From positions 1 through 64,000 of the forward strand of contig JBBSYL010000014.1 in NCBI GenBank assembly GCA_038045265.1: DNA of 64,000 bases, given 5' to 3'. Origin of the DNA: SICV01 sp038045265. GTDB lineage: Archaea; Nanobdellota; Nanobdellia; Pacearchaeales; GW2011-AR1. Positions 25,058-34,064 of this stretch are shown here, one piece after another; position 1 is the first letter of the stretch; each line of letters opens with the position of its first letter. The notes under the pieces were generated by a model. The model was not told the origin of the DNA and did not search any database. It was given only the letters and a program-made list of their open reading frames with translations. The translations under genes and the position numbers were made by a program.

Positions 25058-25836
25058 TTACTTAGCTTGCGACATTCTCAATCCTTCTTCAATTCTAGAA
25101 AGATTAACTGGACTAACTGCAGATGAATCTGCCCCAACATATTTAGCAACATTCTGAAGAAACACCAGATACTGTGGTGTAACAACAAACCTATCAACTT
25201 CTGGAGCATAAATATGTCTTCCATGAGCATTATCTCTTAATACTTTTAATCTGATAGTGTTAAACTGAGGATTATCTATTGTAGGAACATTATCAAATTT
25301 AACTGTACTAACAAGCCCTTTTCAACCATACCTCTAAATTTCTTAGTCTTTGCATGTTCGCCTTCCTCAACACCTATAACCTGATAACCCATTCTCTTGA
25401 TTAAATCTTCTCTAAAAGAAGCAATATCTCCTCCAGCAGATGCCTTTAAAGCAGCCCTATCATCGACTCCTTTTCTGAACTGTTTATATCCTTTAAATGC
25501 AGAAGCACCAGAAAGAACCTCATCGAGACATACAATTTTCATAGGGGTGCCATCTTCATTTGAATCAAAGAAGTTTCTATACCAAGTAGACATCAGTTCA
25601 TCTCTATTTCCAAATCTACTAGAATTAGGAAGATAACAAACGTCTTCTAAAGGAAAATTTTGATCAACAATTGACAATATATCTACAAATGGAACCGCTC
25701 CAACTACGGGAGCAAATATATAATCTGGAGAATTTTCTCTTACAAGCGTAGCTACCCCTCTAAATCCATCTACAAACTTTTCAAATTCATCTCTACTTTC
25801 AAAGTCTTTTCCCATATTAAAAACACAAAATTCCAA
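25058..25836 (-). pseudogene. Phosphoribosyltransferase-like protein gene with an apparent frameshift
   Basis: The first frame gives 186 residues ending soon after VEKGLLVQLN. Shifting by one base at the AAAA-GGG run (about 25316-25322) continues VEKGLVSTVKFDNVPTIDNPQ and then 70 more well-behaved residues to a TAA, for about 259 in total. Motif KIVCLDEVLSGASAFKGYKQF resembles the PRPP-binding loop of type I phosphoribosyltransferases, and YIFAPVVGAVPFVDIL fits the strand before it. The break may be a sequencing or assembly error, a true mutation, or a programmed shift (A-AAG-GGC is a possible -1 slippery site). Function uncertain. Confidence 0.65.
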
Positions 25837-25889
25837 TATTTAAACCTTTCTATTTGTACCTATTAGAGAGTTACAACATAATAGAAATC

Positions 25890-26240
25890 TTAGAATTCTT
25901 TAACTTCATACTGCAAATCTAAACCTGCAGAAGCTCTAGCAATTCCTTGCTCAATTTCTTCTCTTTGAGATCCACTAAGAATAAAAGCTGCAGGATTATC
26001 TCCTCTATATAGTTTATCTTCTACTATTGACTGAATACTATACTTTGCCTTAACATTTCCAAGACTTTTAAAAAGTGAAAGTGCTAAATCTGGATCTCCT
26101 CCAGTAACAACTAAATGTAAATAATGCATATTTTCTCCCCTCACACCTGCCCTAAATAATCTCTCTTCTTCACTAACATCAACTACTCTCAACTGTTTCA
26201 GCATCTCATTGAATGTTGTTTTTGGAAATTTCTTTGCCAT
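25890..26240 (-). CDS. Hypothetical protein
   Basis: A 116-residue soluble protein (MAKKFPKTTFNEMLKQLRVVDVSEEERLF...). Middle segment MHYLHLVVTGGDPDLALSLFKSLGNVKAKYSI suggests an alpha/beta fold, and it ends YEVKEF. No family recognised. It is a separate gene between the phosphoribosyltransferase-like gene and gatD on the same strand. Confidence 0.55.
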   Translation of the reverse strand: MAKKFPKTTFNEMLKQLRVVDVSEEERLFRAGVRGENMHYLHLVVTGGDPDLALSLFKSLGNVKAKYSIQSIVEDKLYRGDNPAAFILSGSQREEIEQGIARASAGLDLQYEVKEF

Positions 26241-26291
26241 GTAAGTAACTCACAAAAAATTAGCTTTTAAACTTTTGCCTTAAATTTAGAA

Positions 26292-27575
26292 TTACTCAAC
26301 CAATCTCTCATTCAATTCTCCAGCCATATTCTCAAGCATTTTTTCCTTAACATTTTTCTTCCATCCGTAATGCCCCAAAACAAATCCCAATTTAACAAAT
26401 GCTGTCTCGGCCAACATATCTTCTAAGAAAATAACTCCTGCATCAATTAACTCTCTTCCATTACTATAAACTAATGGATCTAATCTTCCATTTATAGTCT
26501 GAGCAGCGGCACAAACAACAAATCCCTCTTTTATTAATTTTTTAAGTTTGGGAATCCAATTATTTTTTGCTTCACCAACAGGCAAATGCCCTAAACCGCT
26601 AACTTCGACGACAATTCCTTTATACTTAAGGGCATAAAAATCAAGAATTGATGAATCCTGCCCGGGATAAAATTTCACAAGTGCAACCTTATCTGTATGA
26701 TCTTTATCCAATTCCGTCTTCTTAGTACTTTTTTTCTTATAAGCTTTAAGAAATTCTATCTTATCTGGATAAACTCTCGCAATTGGTTCTGTATTTACTG
26801 GTTTAAATGCGTCTCTTCTGCTTGAATGCATTTTCCTAACTTTACTTCCAAGCAAAGCATAACAATAATCATCATTTGTAGTTGCATGTCCCACAAGCAT
26901 TACCTCTGCACAGTCAGACAAAGCCATTTGCACAGCACATTCAATATTCAAATGTGCGTCACTACTTGCCCTATCAATACTTCTCTGGCTATATGTTAAT
27001 ACAACGGGCTTATTTATATTTTTCAAAAAGAAGCCTAGTGCAGCAGAAGTATAACCTATAAAATCAGTTCCATGTGTAACAATAACTCCTTCAATTTCAT
27101 CATCGTCCAACAATTCTTCAACAGATTCAGCAATCCTTAGCCAATGTTCCCATGTCATACTTTCAGATGCCGTCATAAATGGAACTTTAATTTTTACAAC
27201 GTTGGCTTTCTCAGATATTTCTGGATAAAATTGCATAAACTCTTTTGCATCTGTCAACCAATGCACTCCCCCAGTTTTTGAATCAAACTTTGCAGCAATA
27301 GTTCCTCCAGTAATAACCAATCCTATATTTTTCAATCCCTTTTTCTTTTCACTCTTGACCTCTATTTCTTTCTCTTCTTCTTTATCTTCTTTCTTGTACT
27401 TTTCAAGCACTCTTCCCGCAAGAATATTTTCTTTAACAATTCCTATATTGTATCCAGAATCCAATTTCAAAAGCACAATACTGCCATCACTACTTTCCAA
27501 AAAAGTTCCATCAATTTCTTCTTTAGCTAATTTAAGCCTTACTTTATCTCCTGCATTAAACCTCTCAAGTTCCAT
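26292..27575 (-). CDS. gatD: Glutamyl-tRNA(Gln) amidotransferase subunit D
   Basis: GatD is the L-asparaginase-like subunit that releases ammonia for GatE. The start MELERFNAGDKVRLKL is chosen because the N-terminal Tudor-like domain begins there; an upstream frame adds an unlikely hydrophobic leader. Asparaginase motifs: LVITGGTIAAKFD (first catalytic Thr) and EGVIVTHGTDFIGYTSAALGF (second Thr-Asp). Later TYSQRSIDRASSDAHLN is typical of GatD. Length 427 residues is normal. Confidence 0.94.
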   Translation of the reverse strand: MELERFNAGDKVRLKLAKEEIDGTFLESSDGSIVLLKLDSGYNIGIVKENILAGRVLEKYKKEDKEEEKEIEVKSEKKKGLKNIGLVITGGTIAAKFDSKTGGVHWLTDAKEFMQFYPEISEKANVVKIKVPFMTASESMTWEHWLRIAESVEELLDDDEIEGVIVTHGTDFIGYTSAALGFFLKNINKPVVLTYSQRSIDRASSDAHLNIECAVQMALSDCAEVMLVGHATTNDDYCYALLGSKVRKMHSSRRDAFKPVNTEPIARVYPDKIEFLKAYKKKSTKKTELDKDHTDKVALVKFYPGQDSSILDFYALKYKGIVVEVSGLGHLPVGEAKNNWIPKLKKLIKEGFVVCAAAQTINGRLDPLVYSNGRELIDAGVIFLEDMLAETAFVKLGFVLGHYGWKKNVKEKMLENMAGELNERLVE

Positions 27576-27655
27576 AATTACCAAAGAAATAGGGGATATA
27601 AAAATCTGTCTAAACAGATATTTTAGCATGCCATTTTTCTCAATAAGTTTCCTAT

Positions 27656-28876
27656 TTAAAAAATAATAACTCTATAATATCTAACAGCCACACTGGCAGT
27701 ATCGCTAATTGTCTTTGGAGGACCGTTATCAACCCAAGCTAAATAACCTCCAGTTCCAGCAAGGTAAGGTATAGCACTAAACCAATCAAGTCCATTATTA
27801 GAATATTGAATATAATACTTATGCCCCGTTAATGAAGCAAATCTCAATAAATAATGATTATCTACTGTTCTTGTTACACTTACACCAGACAATACACTTC
27901 CAATAGGATTAGGTTCTGGAACTTTAGAGACTGCCTTAGCTGAAAATGTCGTTGCCGTAGGTTTCAGAGAATTAGGAGGTACATAATATTCTATAGTAAG
28001 AGTTTTAGTTTGTCCAGATGACAATGGATAATTGTATATAACATAAGGCTCGGGCCCATTAGGATAATCAGTTCCACTAACAAAACCTAAGGCATTCGTT
28101 ACAACAACCCCATTCGGAACATTCCCTATAGATACCTGCACTGCCCAAAAAGTATTTGATGTTGGATTGACAATCTCAATACGTTGTTCATACCATCCAG
28201 TTTCTGCTCGAGGAACACTATTCGTATTTAATGTATCAAGAATTCTAACTCCTGGACCGCCAAAATCACATGATTGTGTCAATACCGGATTTCCTCCAAT
28301 ACATCCGGCAGGTGTTGAAGTAGCCACACTACAGGACATAGTATTACTTAGAGTACATTGACCACAATTATATGTAAATGAAGTGCATATACTTTCCGTT
28401 TTCACACACCATACTACATTTCTATACGGTGGCCAGCTTGAAACTGAACCGATTACAAGATCAGTCGCTAAAGAGGGTCTCCAACTATTATAGGCAGTAT
28501 ATGAATCAGCAGTCCAAGTATGATTATGTGTATCTGCTCCACCTATGCCTCCATAACTAACTGCTCCTTTGGGTACTCTTCCATCCAAATCCGTAAATCT
28601 CGTCCATCCTGTAGGGCAAGCAGTATTGAACATAACAAGCGCAGTCGAACCTCCTACAAAGTTTAAACCAGCATCAAACATCTCTTGAAAAGTTCTCTCA
28701 GTTCCCCTATCATTAACTATCAATTCATCTGCTGAATGACCAAAGCTAACAGCATCTCCAGGAAGTCTATTAAAATTATTATTGAAAGCATGAACAACCA
28801 TTAAACCTCCAAATAAAACAACTAATACTAAAAGAAACACAAATGCTTTTTTACCAAAATTTAATTTTATTTTCAT
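27656..28876 (-). CDS. Secreted collar-like protein with C-terminal extension
   Basis: A signal peptide (FVFLLVLVVLFGGLMVVHAF) is followed by the motif FGHSADELIV and a 120-residue domain ending SSWPPYRNVVWCVKT, related to bacteriophage tail-collar-like domains (CPTGWTRFTDLDGRVPKGAV, GGADTHNHTW). Unlike its two upstream paralogues it then extends with a Cys-rich stretch (CTSFTYNCGQCTLSNTMSC) and a beta-rich tail of about 200 residues, probably immunoglobulin-like. Last gene of a three-gene operon; its ATG overlaps the previous stop (TAATG). A 113-base stretch is identical to the preceding gene. Confidence 0.8.
   Translation of the reverse strand: MKIKLNFGKKAFVFLLVLVVLFGGLMVVHAFNNNFNRLPGDAVSFGHSADELIVNDRGTERTFQEMFDAGLNFVGGSTALVMFNTACPTGWTRFTDLDGRVPKGAVSYGGIGGADTHNHTWTADSYTAYNSWRPSLATDLVIGSVSSWPPYRNVVWCVKTESICTSFTYNCGQCTLSNTMSCSVATSTPAGCIGGNPVLTQSCDFGGPGVRILDTLNTNSVPRAETGWYEQRIEIVNPTSNTFWAVQVSIGNVPNGVVVTNALGFVSGTDYPNGPEPYVIYNYPLSSGQTKTLTIEYYVPPNSLKPTATTFSAKAVSKVPEPNPIGSVLSGVSVTRTVDNHYLLRFASLTGHKYYIQYSNNGLDWFSAIPYLAGTGGYLAWVDNGPPKTISDTASVAVRYYRVIIF
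28514..28626. repeat. Direct repeat copy 1 (collar-like genes)
   Basis: These 113 bases are identical to 28996-29108, 482 bases away. Identity continues for a few bases past one mismatch. It codes for the GWTRF...GGADTHNHTW part of both proteins and marks recent duplication or gene conversion. Confidence 0.9.
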
Positions 28877-29373
28877 TATGTTTTTTTACACCATACTACA
28901 TTTATGTAAGGTGGCCAGCTTGAAGAATGATCAATTGCAAAATCACTACCAACTGCAGGTCTCCAACTACTATCTAAATTATAAATGGTAGCAGACCAAG
29001 TATGATTATGTGTATCTGCTCCACCTATGCCTCCATAACTAACTGCTCCTTTGGGTACTCTTCCATCCAAATCCGTAAATCTCGTCCATCCTGTAGGGCA
29101 AGCAGTATCGAACATGATTATCGAGCCAGAAGGTAACTCGCCCCCTTCAGCCGAACCTCCGAAAAATGACTGAACACTAACTTCCTGCCCAGAACTTAAT
29201 TTCACTAAAACTTCTGTAGCAGAGATTCCTAAAACATCTCTTGCATGAGCAACAGTTCCGTCAAAATTACCATTATAAGCTTGAACAAAAATCAACATTC
29301 CAAAAAATAATACAACTCCGATTATCAAAAACAACCTCTTTCCTATTTCAAACTCAAATTTTATTTTTTTCAT
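28876..29373 (-). CDS. Secreted collar-like protein
   Basis: The 165-residue protein has a signal peptide (LFLIIGVVLFFGMLIFVQAY) and the collar-like domain CPTGWTRFTDLDGRVPKGAVSYGG ... DTHNHTW ... SSWPPYINVVWCKKT. In place of FGHSADE it has the related ISATEVLVKL. It overlaps the upstream gene by 4 bases (ATGA) and the downstream gene by 1, so the three are co-translated. Confidence 0.78.
   Translation of the reverse strand: MKKIKFEFEIGKRLFLIIGVVLFFGMLIFVQAYNGNFDGTVAHARDVLGISATEVLVKLSSGQEVSVQSFFGGSAEGGELPSGSIIMFDTACPTGWTRFTDLDGRVPKGAVSYGGIGGADTHNHTWSATIYNLDSSWRPAVGSDFAIDHSSSWPPYINVVWCKKT
28996..29108. repeat. Direct repeat copy 2 (collar-like genes)
   Basis: Second copy of the 113-base identical stretch described at 28514-28626. 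Confidence 0.9.
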
Positions 29374-29870
29374 GTTTTTTTACACCAAACTACATTTAGA
29401 TAAGGTGGCCAGCTTGAAGAAGGATCAATTGTAAGAGGATTATATATGACGGGAGAACCTCCTTTGTCCACGGCATAATATGTAGCAGACCAAGTATGAG
29501 TATGTGTATCAGCTCCGTCTATAGCTCCTGGTGCATTTGCTCCAGTTCCTGCAGAATCAACTCCTCTTGGAACTTTTCCGTCTAATTCTGCAAATCTTGT
29601 CCATCCATCTGGACAAGCCCCTCCAAACGCTAATATGCCTCCACTAGGAACTCCGTTTGGATAGAATCCTGATTGGGGCTGAGAACCTAAAATATCTTGA
29701 ACAGTCCTTAAATTTGCTCCATCTTTAACAGCTATCTCATCTGCTGAATGTCCAAAAATTCTCGGCGTTGAAGTTCCAATAGCAAAAACCCCTCCAACCA
29801 ATGCAATTACAAAAATTAAAGAAACAATTCCTATAAAATATTTCTTCTCAATACACACCTCAATTTTCAT
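29370..29870 (-). CDS. Secreted collar-like protein, first gene of the operon
   Basis: The 166-residue protein has a signal peptide (FIGIVSLIFVIALVGGVFA), the post-signal motif RIFGHSADEIAVKDG, and the same collar-like domain (CPDGWTRFAELDGKVPRGVD, GADTHTHTWSATYY, SSWPPYLNVVWCKKT). It is more diverged than the two downstream copies. Function unknown: the fold is known from phage tail fibres and bacterial surface proteins, so adhesion is plausible. Confidence 0.78.
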   Translation of the reverse strand: MKIEVCIEKKYFIGIVSLIFVIALVGGVFAIGTSTPRIFGHSADEIAVKDGANLRTVQDILGSQPQSGFYPNGVPSGGILAFGGACPDGWTRFAELDGKVPRGVDSAGTGANAPGAIDGADTHTHTWSATYYAVDKGGSPVIYNPLTIDPSSSWPPYLNVVWCKKT

Positions 29871-29901
29871 TCTATCTAATATTAAAAGAACTATTTAAAC
29901 A

Positions 29902-31368
29902 TTAATACTGCTTTGCAACATAAATAATTTCATGTGCTTTCTTCCCACATATCGCACAATTTCCGCTTACCTTCTCCTTCTCCAACTTTGTACCTCTAAC
30001 CGTCGCTCCAATTATCTCTTTTTCTATCTTCATAGCACAATTCTCTCCGTCTTTATCAACAGAACAAAATGCACATCTAGCAATACTTCCGCTTTCAACT
30101 GCTTTCTTCATTTCATTAATACTTTTCACATCCTTTATCCTTCCATCAAATAAGCTATCTGCTTGTTTTATCAAATTATTTGTAAATTCCTCAGAAACTT
30201 TTTCAAGATATTTACTTAAATCTTTTTCATTTATAATCTCTTTTTTATTTGTGTCCCTTCTAAATACTGTCAATTTCTTTCCTTCAATATCTTTCAAACC
30301 TATGTCTATTCTGACTGGAACACCTTTCATTTCCCAATAATTAAATTTCTCCCCAGCACTCTTTTCACTTTTATCAATCAAAGTTAAATAATTATTTTCA
30401 ATCAGCCTATTTACATCTCCGCACTTTTTCAAAACTTTTTTATCATCCTGCACTGGAACAACTACAACTTGTACAGGTGCAATTCCCCAAGGGAATCTTA
30501 ATCCTTTATCATCTCCATGAACTATTACAACTGATGCAAATATCCTTGAAACTGCAGGTCCATAACAAGTTATCCAAACATATTTATCTTTTCCATCTTT
30601 ATCTCTAAACTTAACATCGAACGCTTTAGAAAAATCTTGTTTCAATAAATGAGTAGATGGCTGTTGAACAACTTTTCCATCAGGATTTAATACATCGGCG
30701 GCAAAAGTCCTATGTGCTCCAGCAAACCTGTCCCATGATGGCCTCTCAAAAAAAATAAAAGGCAATCCAAAAACATCATGCATTACTTCTTTTGTAGTAT
30801 CCATATCCTCATGCACCTGTTTCATTGCATTCTCTTCCGTTGCATGAGCACAATGCGCCTCTATCCAATGAAATTCTCTGCTTCTTAAAAATGGTCTTGT
30901 CGCCTTAGTTTCATATCTAAACACGTTCGCTCTTTGATACGTTTTAAATGGTAAATCTTTATAACTCCTTATCCATAAATTAAACATTTGATAAAATGCT
31001 GTTTCAGATGTAGGACGCAAAGCTAATCTTTCTTCAAAAACATCATCTCCAGCACCAGTCACCCAAAACACTTCTGGAGTAAACCCTTTTACATGACTCG
31101 CTTCTTTTTTCAAATTCCCTTCAGGGATAACTGTTGGATACCAGTAAGGATTATGGCCTTTCCTTCTTAATACTCTCTCAAGATAGTGATACATCTTTTC
31201 CATAGAAATTACACTCCAAGGCTGAAATACCAAAAAACCCTTGACATTATATCTTAAATCAGCAAGCTCGGCTTTTTGCACAATCTCACTATACCACTCA
31301 GAAAAATTCTCATTTTTCTTAACACTTAATCCTTTCAACTTACCAACATTATCTTTCTCGCCTTTCAT
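29902..31368 (-). CDS. proS: Prolyl-tRNA synthetase (archaeal/eukaryotic type)
   Basis: Class II core: GFLVFQPWSVISMEKMYHYLERVL (motif 1 region), RPTSETAFYQMFNLWIRSYKDLPFKTYQRANVFRYETKATRPFLRSREFHW (motif 2), anticodon domain with PWGIAPVQVVVVP, and the C-terminal zinc-binding region CAFCSV ... CAICGKKAHEIIYVAKQY. Length 488 residues is normal for the archaeal form, which lacks the bacterial editing insert. It is flanked by tRNA-Arg and the collar-like operon. Confidence 0.96.
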   Translation of the reverse strand: MKGEKDNVGKLKGLSVKKNENFSEWYSEIVQKAELADLRYNVKGFLVFQPWSVISMEKMYHYLERVLRRKGHNPYWYPTVIPEGNLKKEASHVKGFTPEVFWVTGAGDDVFEERLALRPTSETAFYQMFNLWIRSYKDLPFKTYQRANVFRYETKATRPFLRSREFHWIEAHCAHATEENAMKQVHEDMDTTKEVMHDVFGLPFIFFERPSWDRFAGAHRTFAADVLNPDGKVVQQPSTHLLKQDFSKAFDVKFRDKDGKDKYVWITCYGPAVSRIFASVVIVHGDDKGLRFPWGIAPVQVVVVPVQDDKKVLKKCGDVNRLIENNYLTLIDKSEKSAGEKFNYWEMKGVPVRIDIGLKDIEGKKLTVFRRDTNKKEIINEKDLSKYLEKVSEEFTNNLIKQADSLFDGRIKDVKSINEMKKAVESGSIARCAFCSVDKDGENCAMKIEKEIIGATVRGTKLEKEKVSGNCAICGKKAHEIIYVAKQY

Positions 31369-31406
31369 TCAACTACCTACTAAATGTAATTATTAAATCT
31401 TTTCAA

Positions 31407-31478
31407 TAGGCCCACGAGGAATTGAACCCCGATCCCAAGGTCCGAGGCCTTGTATTCTATCCATTGAACTATGGGCCT
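31407..31478 (-). tRNA. tRNA-Arg (anticodon UCG)
   Basis: On the - strand: acceptor AGGCCCA pairs fully with TGGGCCT, then discriminator A; D stem GTTC/GAAT; anticodon stem CAAGG/CCTTG with loop CCTCGGA, giving anticodon TCG at 34-36; T stem CGGGG/CCTCG with loop TTCAATT. Position 33 is C instead of the nearly universal U. No intron, no CCA. A TATA-like TTTATTA lies about 25 bases upstream. Reading the loop as CGG (Pro) breaks the stem, so Arg is preferred. Confidence 0.85.
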
Positions 31479-31523
31479 ACAACTAAACAAAAAACAATAC
31501 TAATAAAACTATTGATTTAGGCA

Positions 31524-32363
31524 TTAATTCCCAAGCAAAATAGCTGTAATTACGCATATTACAATAATTATTGCGGAGATTACCTGCCTTGCGCTTGGCT
31601 TTTCTTTCAAAAATATTACTGCAAATAAAAATATGAGTACCGCAGATAAACTGAATAATAGCGTACTGTAAACAACCCCTATTACCTCATAACTTTTATA
31701 TAAAATAGCTCTATAAACCACCCAGATCAGCCCGATAAGAAGTATTATCCAGCTTGTTTTTCCATCTAAGTCCTTAAATTTTGGCCTATAAATCAAAGCC
31801 ACAATAACAAAAATGCTCAAACATCTTATGAAATAAAAAGTAAAAGGAGAATAATACTGCAATAAGGGCTTAGAAAGGTTCAATTCTATTGCAAAAAATA
31901 GACTTCCAAGTAAAACAGCAAGCATATATTTATTCCATGTAAAATGATTTTTCTTAATATGCGCAATTACTAAAGTTAATGAGGCAACAACTGCAAGCCC
32001 CACAATAATCCAATTTCTCTCATCAGCATAAAAAGAGAAAGCCAAAAGAACGGTAAATAAAGGTTGCATAAGCCATATAGGTTCAAACTCGCTTATAGTT
32101 TCCCTTTTCAAAGAATAAAATATGCACAAATTTGCAAGCATCGCAAAAAACACGACAAAAACAAATCTAATTATATTTTCAGCATCTCTCGCCCCATCAT
32201 ATACTCCCCATGTAAAATAAACAAAAAACAAAGAGACTATCACAATCGCAAGAAATTCATAAGTTGTATATGCCCCATAATGCAAATTCTTTTTTCTTAA
32301 GGCATATTTCTCAAGATTCATTCCAGTAGCTTCAAGAAAGGAACCAATTATTGGAAGATACAT
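31524..32363 (-). CDS. EamA-like multi-pass membrane protein
   Basis: The protein (279 residues) shows nine to ten membrane segments and the DMT-type second half ending YSTLLFSLSAVLIFLFAVIFLKEKPSARQVISAIIIVICVITAILLGN, where FLKEKPS is the typical charged turn. The first half is less canonical and starts with MYLPIIGSFLEATGMNLEKYAL. Substrate unknown. It begins directly after gatB (2-base gap), so it may share that transcript. Confidence 0.8.
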   Translation of the reverse strand: MYLPIIGSFLEATGMNLEKYALRKKNLHYGAYTTYEFLAIVIVSLFFVYFTWGVYDGARDAENIIRFVFVVFFAMLANLCIFYSLKRETISEFEPIWLMQPLFTVLLAFSFYADERNWIIVGLAVVASLTLVIAHIKKNHFTWNKYMLAVLLGSLFFAIELNLSKPLLQYYSPFTFYFIRCLSIFVIVALIYRPKFKDLDGKTSWIILLIGLIWVVYRAILYKSYEVIGVVYSTLLFSLSAVLIFLFAVIFLKEKPSARQVISAIIIVICVITAILLGN

Positions 32364-32364
32364 A

Positions 32365-33756
32365 TCATTTCCTCAATACCTTTTCCAAAATTTTTCTAGA
32401 TAGAGTATAATCTGCCCTCTTTTGCGTTTCCCTCATAACTTGCCCCATCAGAAAGTTAAACGCGTTTTGCTCACCCCTATTATAGTCTTCAACAGCCTTA
32501 ATATTTTTCTTAACAACTCCATTTATTATCTTCTCCAACTGTTCCGCATCTGTTATTTTCTCAACATCATCTGCTTTGGGCATATAGCTTTTTGGATGCC
32601 AACTGTTCAATATCTCTTTTCCTTTAAGAGGAGTTATCTTTCCTTTATGGACTAAACTTAATAATTCCGCAAAATGTTCAACTTCTATTTTAACCTCGTG
32701 CAATTTCTTCTTATTATAGTTCAAGAACCTCATTAGTTCAATAGTAATCCAGTGTAATGCTTCTGCAGGATTAACTTTTTCAACAACTTTTTCAAAAAAT
32801 TCAACAATGTCTATATTCTTAGCAAGAACTTCAGCATTTTTCTTATCAATCTTATGCTTTTTAATTAACTTTTCCAGTTTAACATCTGGACTTTCAGGCA
32901 TACTTTTCTTCAATTCATCAATAAACTTCTTATCTATCATAATATTTAATAAATCAGGGTCTGAAATAAATCTATAATCTTCTGCATCTTCTTTACTTCT
33001 CATTAGAATGGTTTTTCCTTTAGCATCATCCCACCTTCTCGTCTCTTTCTTCTTTCCCCCTTCTTCTGCTTGTCTTTCCAATTCATATTCTATTGCTTTT
33101 CCAACATTTTCAATACTATTCAAATTCTTTATCTCAACCCTTTCAGTTTTCTTAGGAATACTTACATTCGTATCCACTTTTATTCCGGCGTTTGAATCAA
33201 CAGCTTTCAAATATGACAATGCGTGCACCAATTTCCAAAGCCAATCCATTACCTCTTCAGCCGTTGAAAAATCAGGAGCAGTAACTATTTCCACAAGAGG
33301 TAATCCGCTTCTATTATAATCTACTTCCCCAGTTTCAGGATTCCATGAAGCAGGGTCTTCTTCGAGATGCATACTGCTTATTTTTATCCCCATAAATTTT
33401 CCATTTTCTCCAACAGGAACAGCATTTGCTCCAGAAAGAGTATTTTGATATCCCTTAGGCAAATCTGGCCAATTGTAATGCTTTCTTTTCCAAACAAGTT
33501 CATTATTTATTTTGCATCCCAACATCAAACCAATTCTAACTGCCTGTTTCAATGCAGTTTCATTAGGCAACATCGGCTTTGCTCCTGGTTGTCCCGTACA
33601 TATAGGACAAATGTTAATATTACTTTTCAACCCTTTTTCTCTGCTCGCCTTACATCTACAAAATAATTTCTCCTTCGTAACTAGGTATGTATGTATTTCA
33701 AGTCCAATCATCCCATTTAATTCTAATTGCTTATTTTCCATAGATTGTTTAACCAT
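32365..33756 (-). CDS. gatB: Aspartyl/glutamyl-tRNA amidotransferase subunit B
   Basis: GatB binds and phosphorylates the misacylated tRNA and receives ammonia from GatA. Seen: IGLEIHTYLVTKEKLFCRC, the zinc/active-site region with NICPICTGQPGAKPMLP, the cradle motif YNRSGLPLVEIVTAPDFSTAEE, and the helical YqeY tail ending TQKRADYTLSRKILEKVLRK. Length 463 is normal. A second ATG (MENKQLEL) five codons in is an equal start. It is the partner of gatA/gatC about 15 kb away. Confidence 0.95.
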   Translation of the reverse strand: MVKQSMENKQLELNGMIGLEIHTYLVTKEKLFCRCKASREKGLKSNINICPICTGQPGAKPMLPNETALKQAVRIGLMLGCKINNELVWKRKHYNWPDLPKGYQNTLSGANAVPVGENGKFMGIKISSMHLEEDPASWNPETGEVDYNRSGLPLVEIVTAPDFSTAEEVMDWLWKLVHALSYLKAVDSNAGIKVDTNVSIPKKTERVEIKNLNSIENVGKAIEYELERQAEEGGKKKETRRWDDAKGKTILMRSKEDAEDYRFISDPDLLNIMIDKKFIDELKKSMPESPDVKLEKLIKKHKIDKKNAEVLAKNIDIVEFFEKVVEKVNPAEALHWITIELMRFLNYNKKKLHEVKIEVEHFAELLSLVHKGKITPLKGKEILNSWHPKSYMPKADDVEKITDAEQLEKIINGVVKKNIKAVEDYNRGEQNAFNFLMGQVMRETQKRADYTLSRKILEKVLRK

Positions 33757-33785
33757 ATCTTTTATCAGAAATCAATATATAAAAA

Positions 33786-34064
33786 CTATTCTACCACATC
33801 CTCTTCCTTGATAATTTTTCTTCCAGAATATAAAGCATTTCTTGAAGCCTTTTCTAATATACTTAAAACATTCTTTTCAATAGCATTATTTATTTTTTTT
33901 ATAGCTAAATCTCCAATTTTATTGTTAAATTTATTTAATGCTAACTTTTTAATTTCTTTTTTAGAGAACTTTGAATAACTATATTTCTCAGTGTCTTCCT
34001 TCAAAGTTCTCTTAGAGATTTTGAAAGGTTTTTTCAATTTTTCAAAATTCTCTTTATTTATCAT
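33786..34064 (-). CDS. Histone-fold-like protein at the end of a HEPN/nucleotidyltransferase operon
   Basis: A 92-residue basic protein. Residues 52-92, IGDLAIKKINNAIEKNVLSILEKASRNALYSGRKIIKEEDVVE (shown here in parts: KASRNALYSGRKIIKEEDV), match the long helix, loop and start of the last helix of archaeal histones (compare A-x-H-A-G-R-K-T-I-K-x-E-D). The final helix seems cut short, and there is a 35-residue lysine-rich N-terminal extension. It overlaps the nucleotidyltransferase gene by 4 bases (ATGA). It may bind DNA; a direct role in the module is inference. Confidence 0.6.
   Translation of the reverse strand: MINKENFEKLKKPFKISKRTLKEDTEKYSYSKFSKKEIKKLALNKFNNKIGDLAIKKINNAIEKNVLSILEKASRNALYSGRKIIKEEDVVE

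Noticed and set aside
31407..31478. Reading the tRNA as tRNA-Pro(CGG)
   Set aside because: Placing U33 at the T of the loop breaks the anticodon stem; the CAAGG/CCTTG stem is perfect only with anticodon TCG.
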